NCBI GenBank assembly: GCA_029233925.1
Contig: JARGOX010000014.1
Coordinates: 86,529 to 150,528, forward strand
From: Rhizobiaceae bacterium
GTDB taxonomy: Bacteria > Pseudomonadota > Alphaproteobacteria > Rhizobiales > Rhizobiaceae
Length of the DNA: 64,000 nt
Direction: 5' to 3'
Below are positions 63,955 to 64,000 of this stretch, in pieces. A program made the translations under genes and the position numbers. Each line of letters opens with the position of its first letter. Within the stretch, counting starts at the first letter, position 1. The notes beneath the pieces were generated by a model that made no database searches, was not told the DNA's origin, and was given only the letters and a program-made list of their open reading frames with translations.

Positions 63955-64000
63955 ATGGCTACCATCAGAAAACTGCGCGGACGCTGGCAAGGACAGGTTC
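63955..64000 (+). CDS. Site-specific integrase, N-terminal fragment
   Basis: The last 46 bases encode MATIRKLRGRWQGQV, the typical start of phage- and island-type tyrosine integrases, whose N-terminal arm-binding domain binds DNA. GGAGAT lies about seven bases before the ATG. The rest is beyond the window. Its position downstream of tRNA-Ser fits an integrated element that uses the tRNA as attachment site. Confidence 0.75.
   Translation, partial: MATIRKLRGRWQGQV

Overview
The window reads as chromosomal core sequence from an alphaproteobacterium, most likely of the order Hyphomicrobiales (Rhizobiales). Supporting signs are the gene orders dapF-mtaB-ftsY, ffh-chorismate mutase-rpsP-rimM-trmD-rplS, zapE-mdh-sucC-sucD-sucA-sucB-lpdA, atpHAGDC without the F0 genes, and rplU-rpmA-GNAT-obgE-proB-proA-nadD-rsfS-rlmH-envC-ctpA-deacetylase-rppH. 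A lipoprotein resembling Brucella Omp19 and an L21 protein with a helix-hairpin-helix tail point the same way. The genus cannot be fixed from the sequence alone.

Layout. Positions 1-3700 (minus strand) hold the start of ftsY, then mtaB, dapF and a metallo-beta-lactamase-fold hydrolase. Positions 3900-9200 are a looser accessory stretch: an inositol-monophosphatase-family enzyme, a molybdopterin oxidoreductase without visible partners, and a GNAT gene divergent from a MocR-type regulator. Positions 9400-14000 are the protein-export and ribosome block. Positions 14100-20000 carry an amino-acid ABC binding protein and permease without an ATPase, leuC, a membrane diguanylate cyclase, a small secreted protein and another GNAT. 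Positions 20100-36400 are the TCA-cycle block (sdhCDAB, mdh, sucCD, sucAB, lpdA), interrupted by an exported MsrA, an Omp19-like lipoprotein, zapE and a small secreted protein inside the sucB-lpdA run. Positions 36400-44300 contain a TraB/GumN protein, xerC, an acyltransferase, an orphan ATPase, a transaldolase-family enzyme, priA and a small membrane protein. Positions 44800-49900 are the F1 ATP synthase operon. Positions 50000-62400 are a long minus-strand series for RNA processing, envelope hydrolysis, ribosome maturation, NAD and proline synthesis, and ribosomal proteins L27 and L21.

The right end changes character. A tRNA-Ser(CGA) gene at 62731-62820 is followed by an unrecognised membrane protein with more AT-rich codon use and then by the first codons of a site-specific integrase. 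This looks like the left edge of an integrated element continuing past the window.

Most of the window is conserved housekeeping DNA, and no clearly new multi-gene system is visible. The observations most worth checking are a probable CTG start codon for rsfS, an inverted-repeat-rich leader before sucA, a long imperfect hairpin after leuC, a strong terminator directly in front of the GNAT-obgE genes, and the tRNA-Ser island edge.
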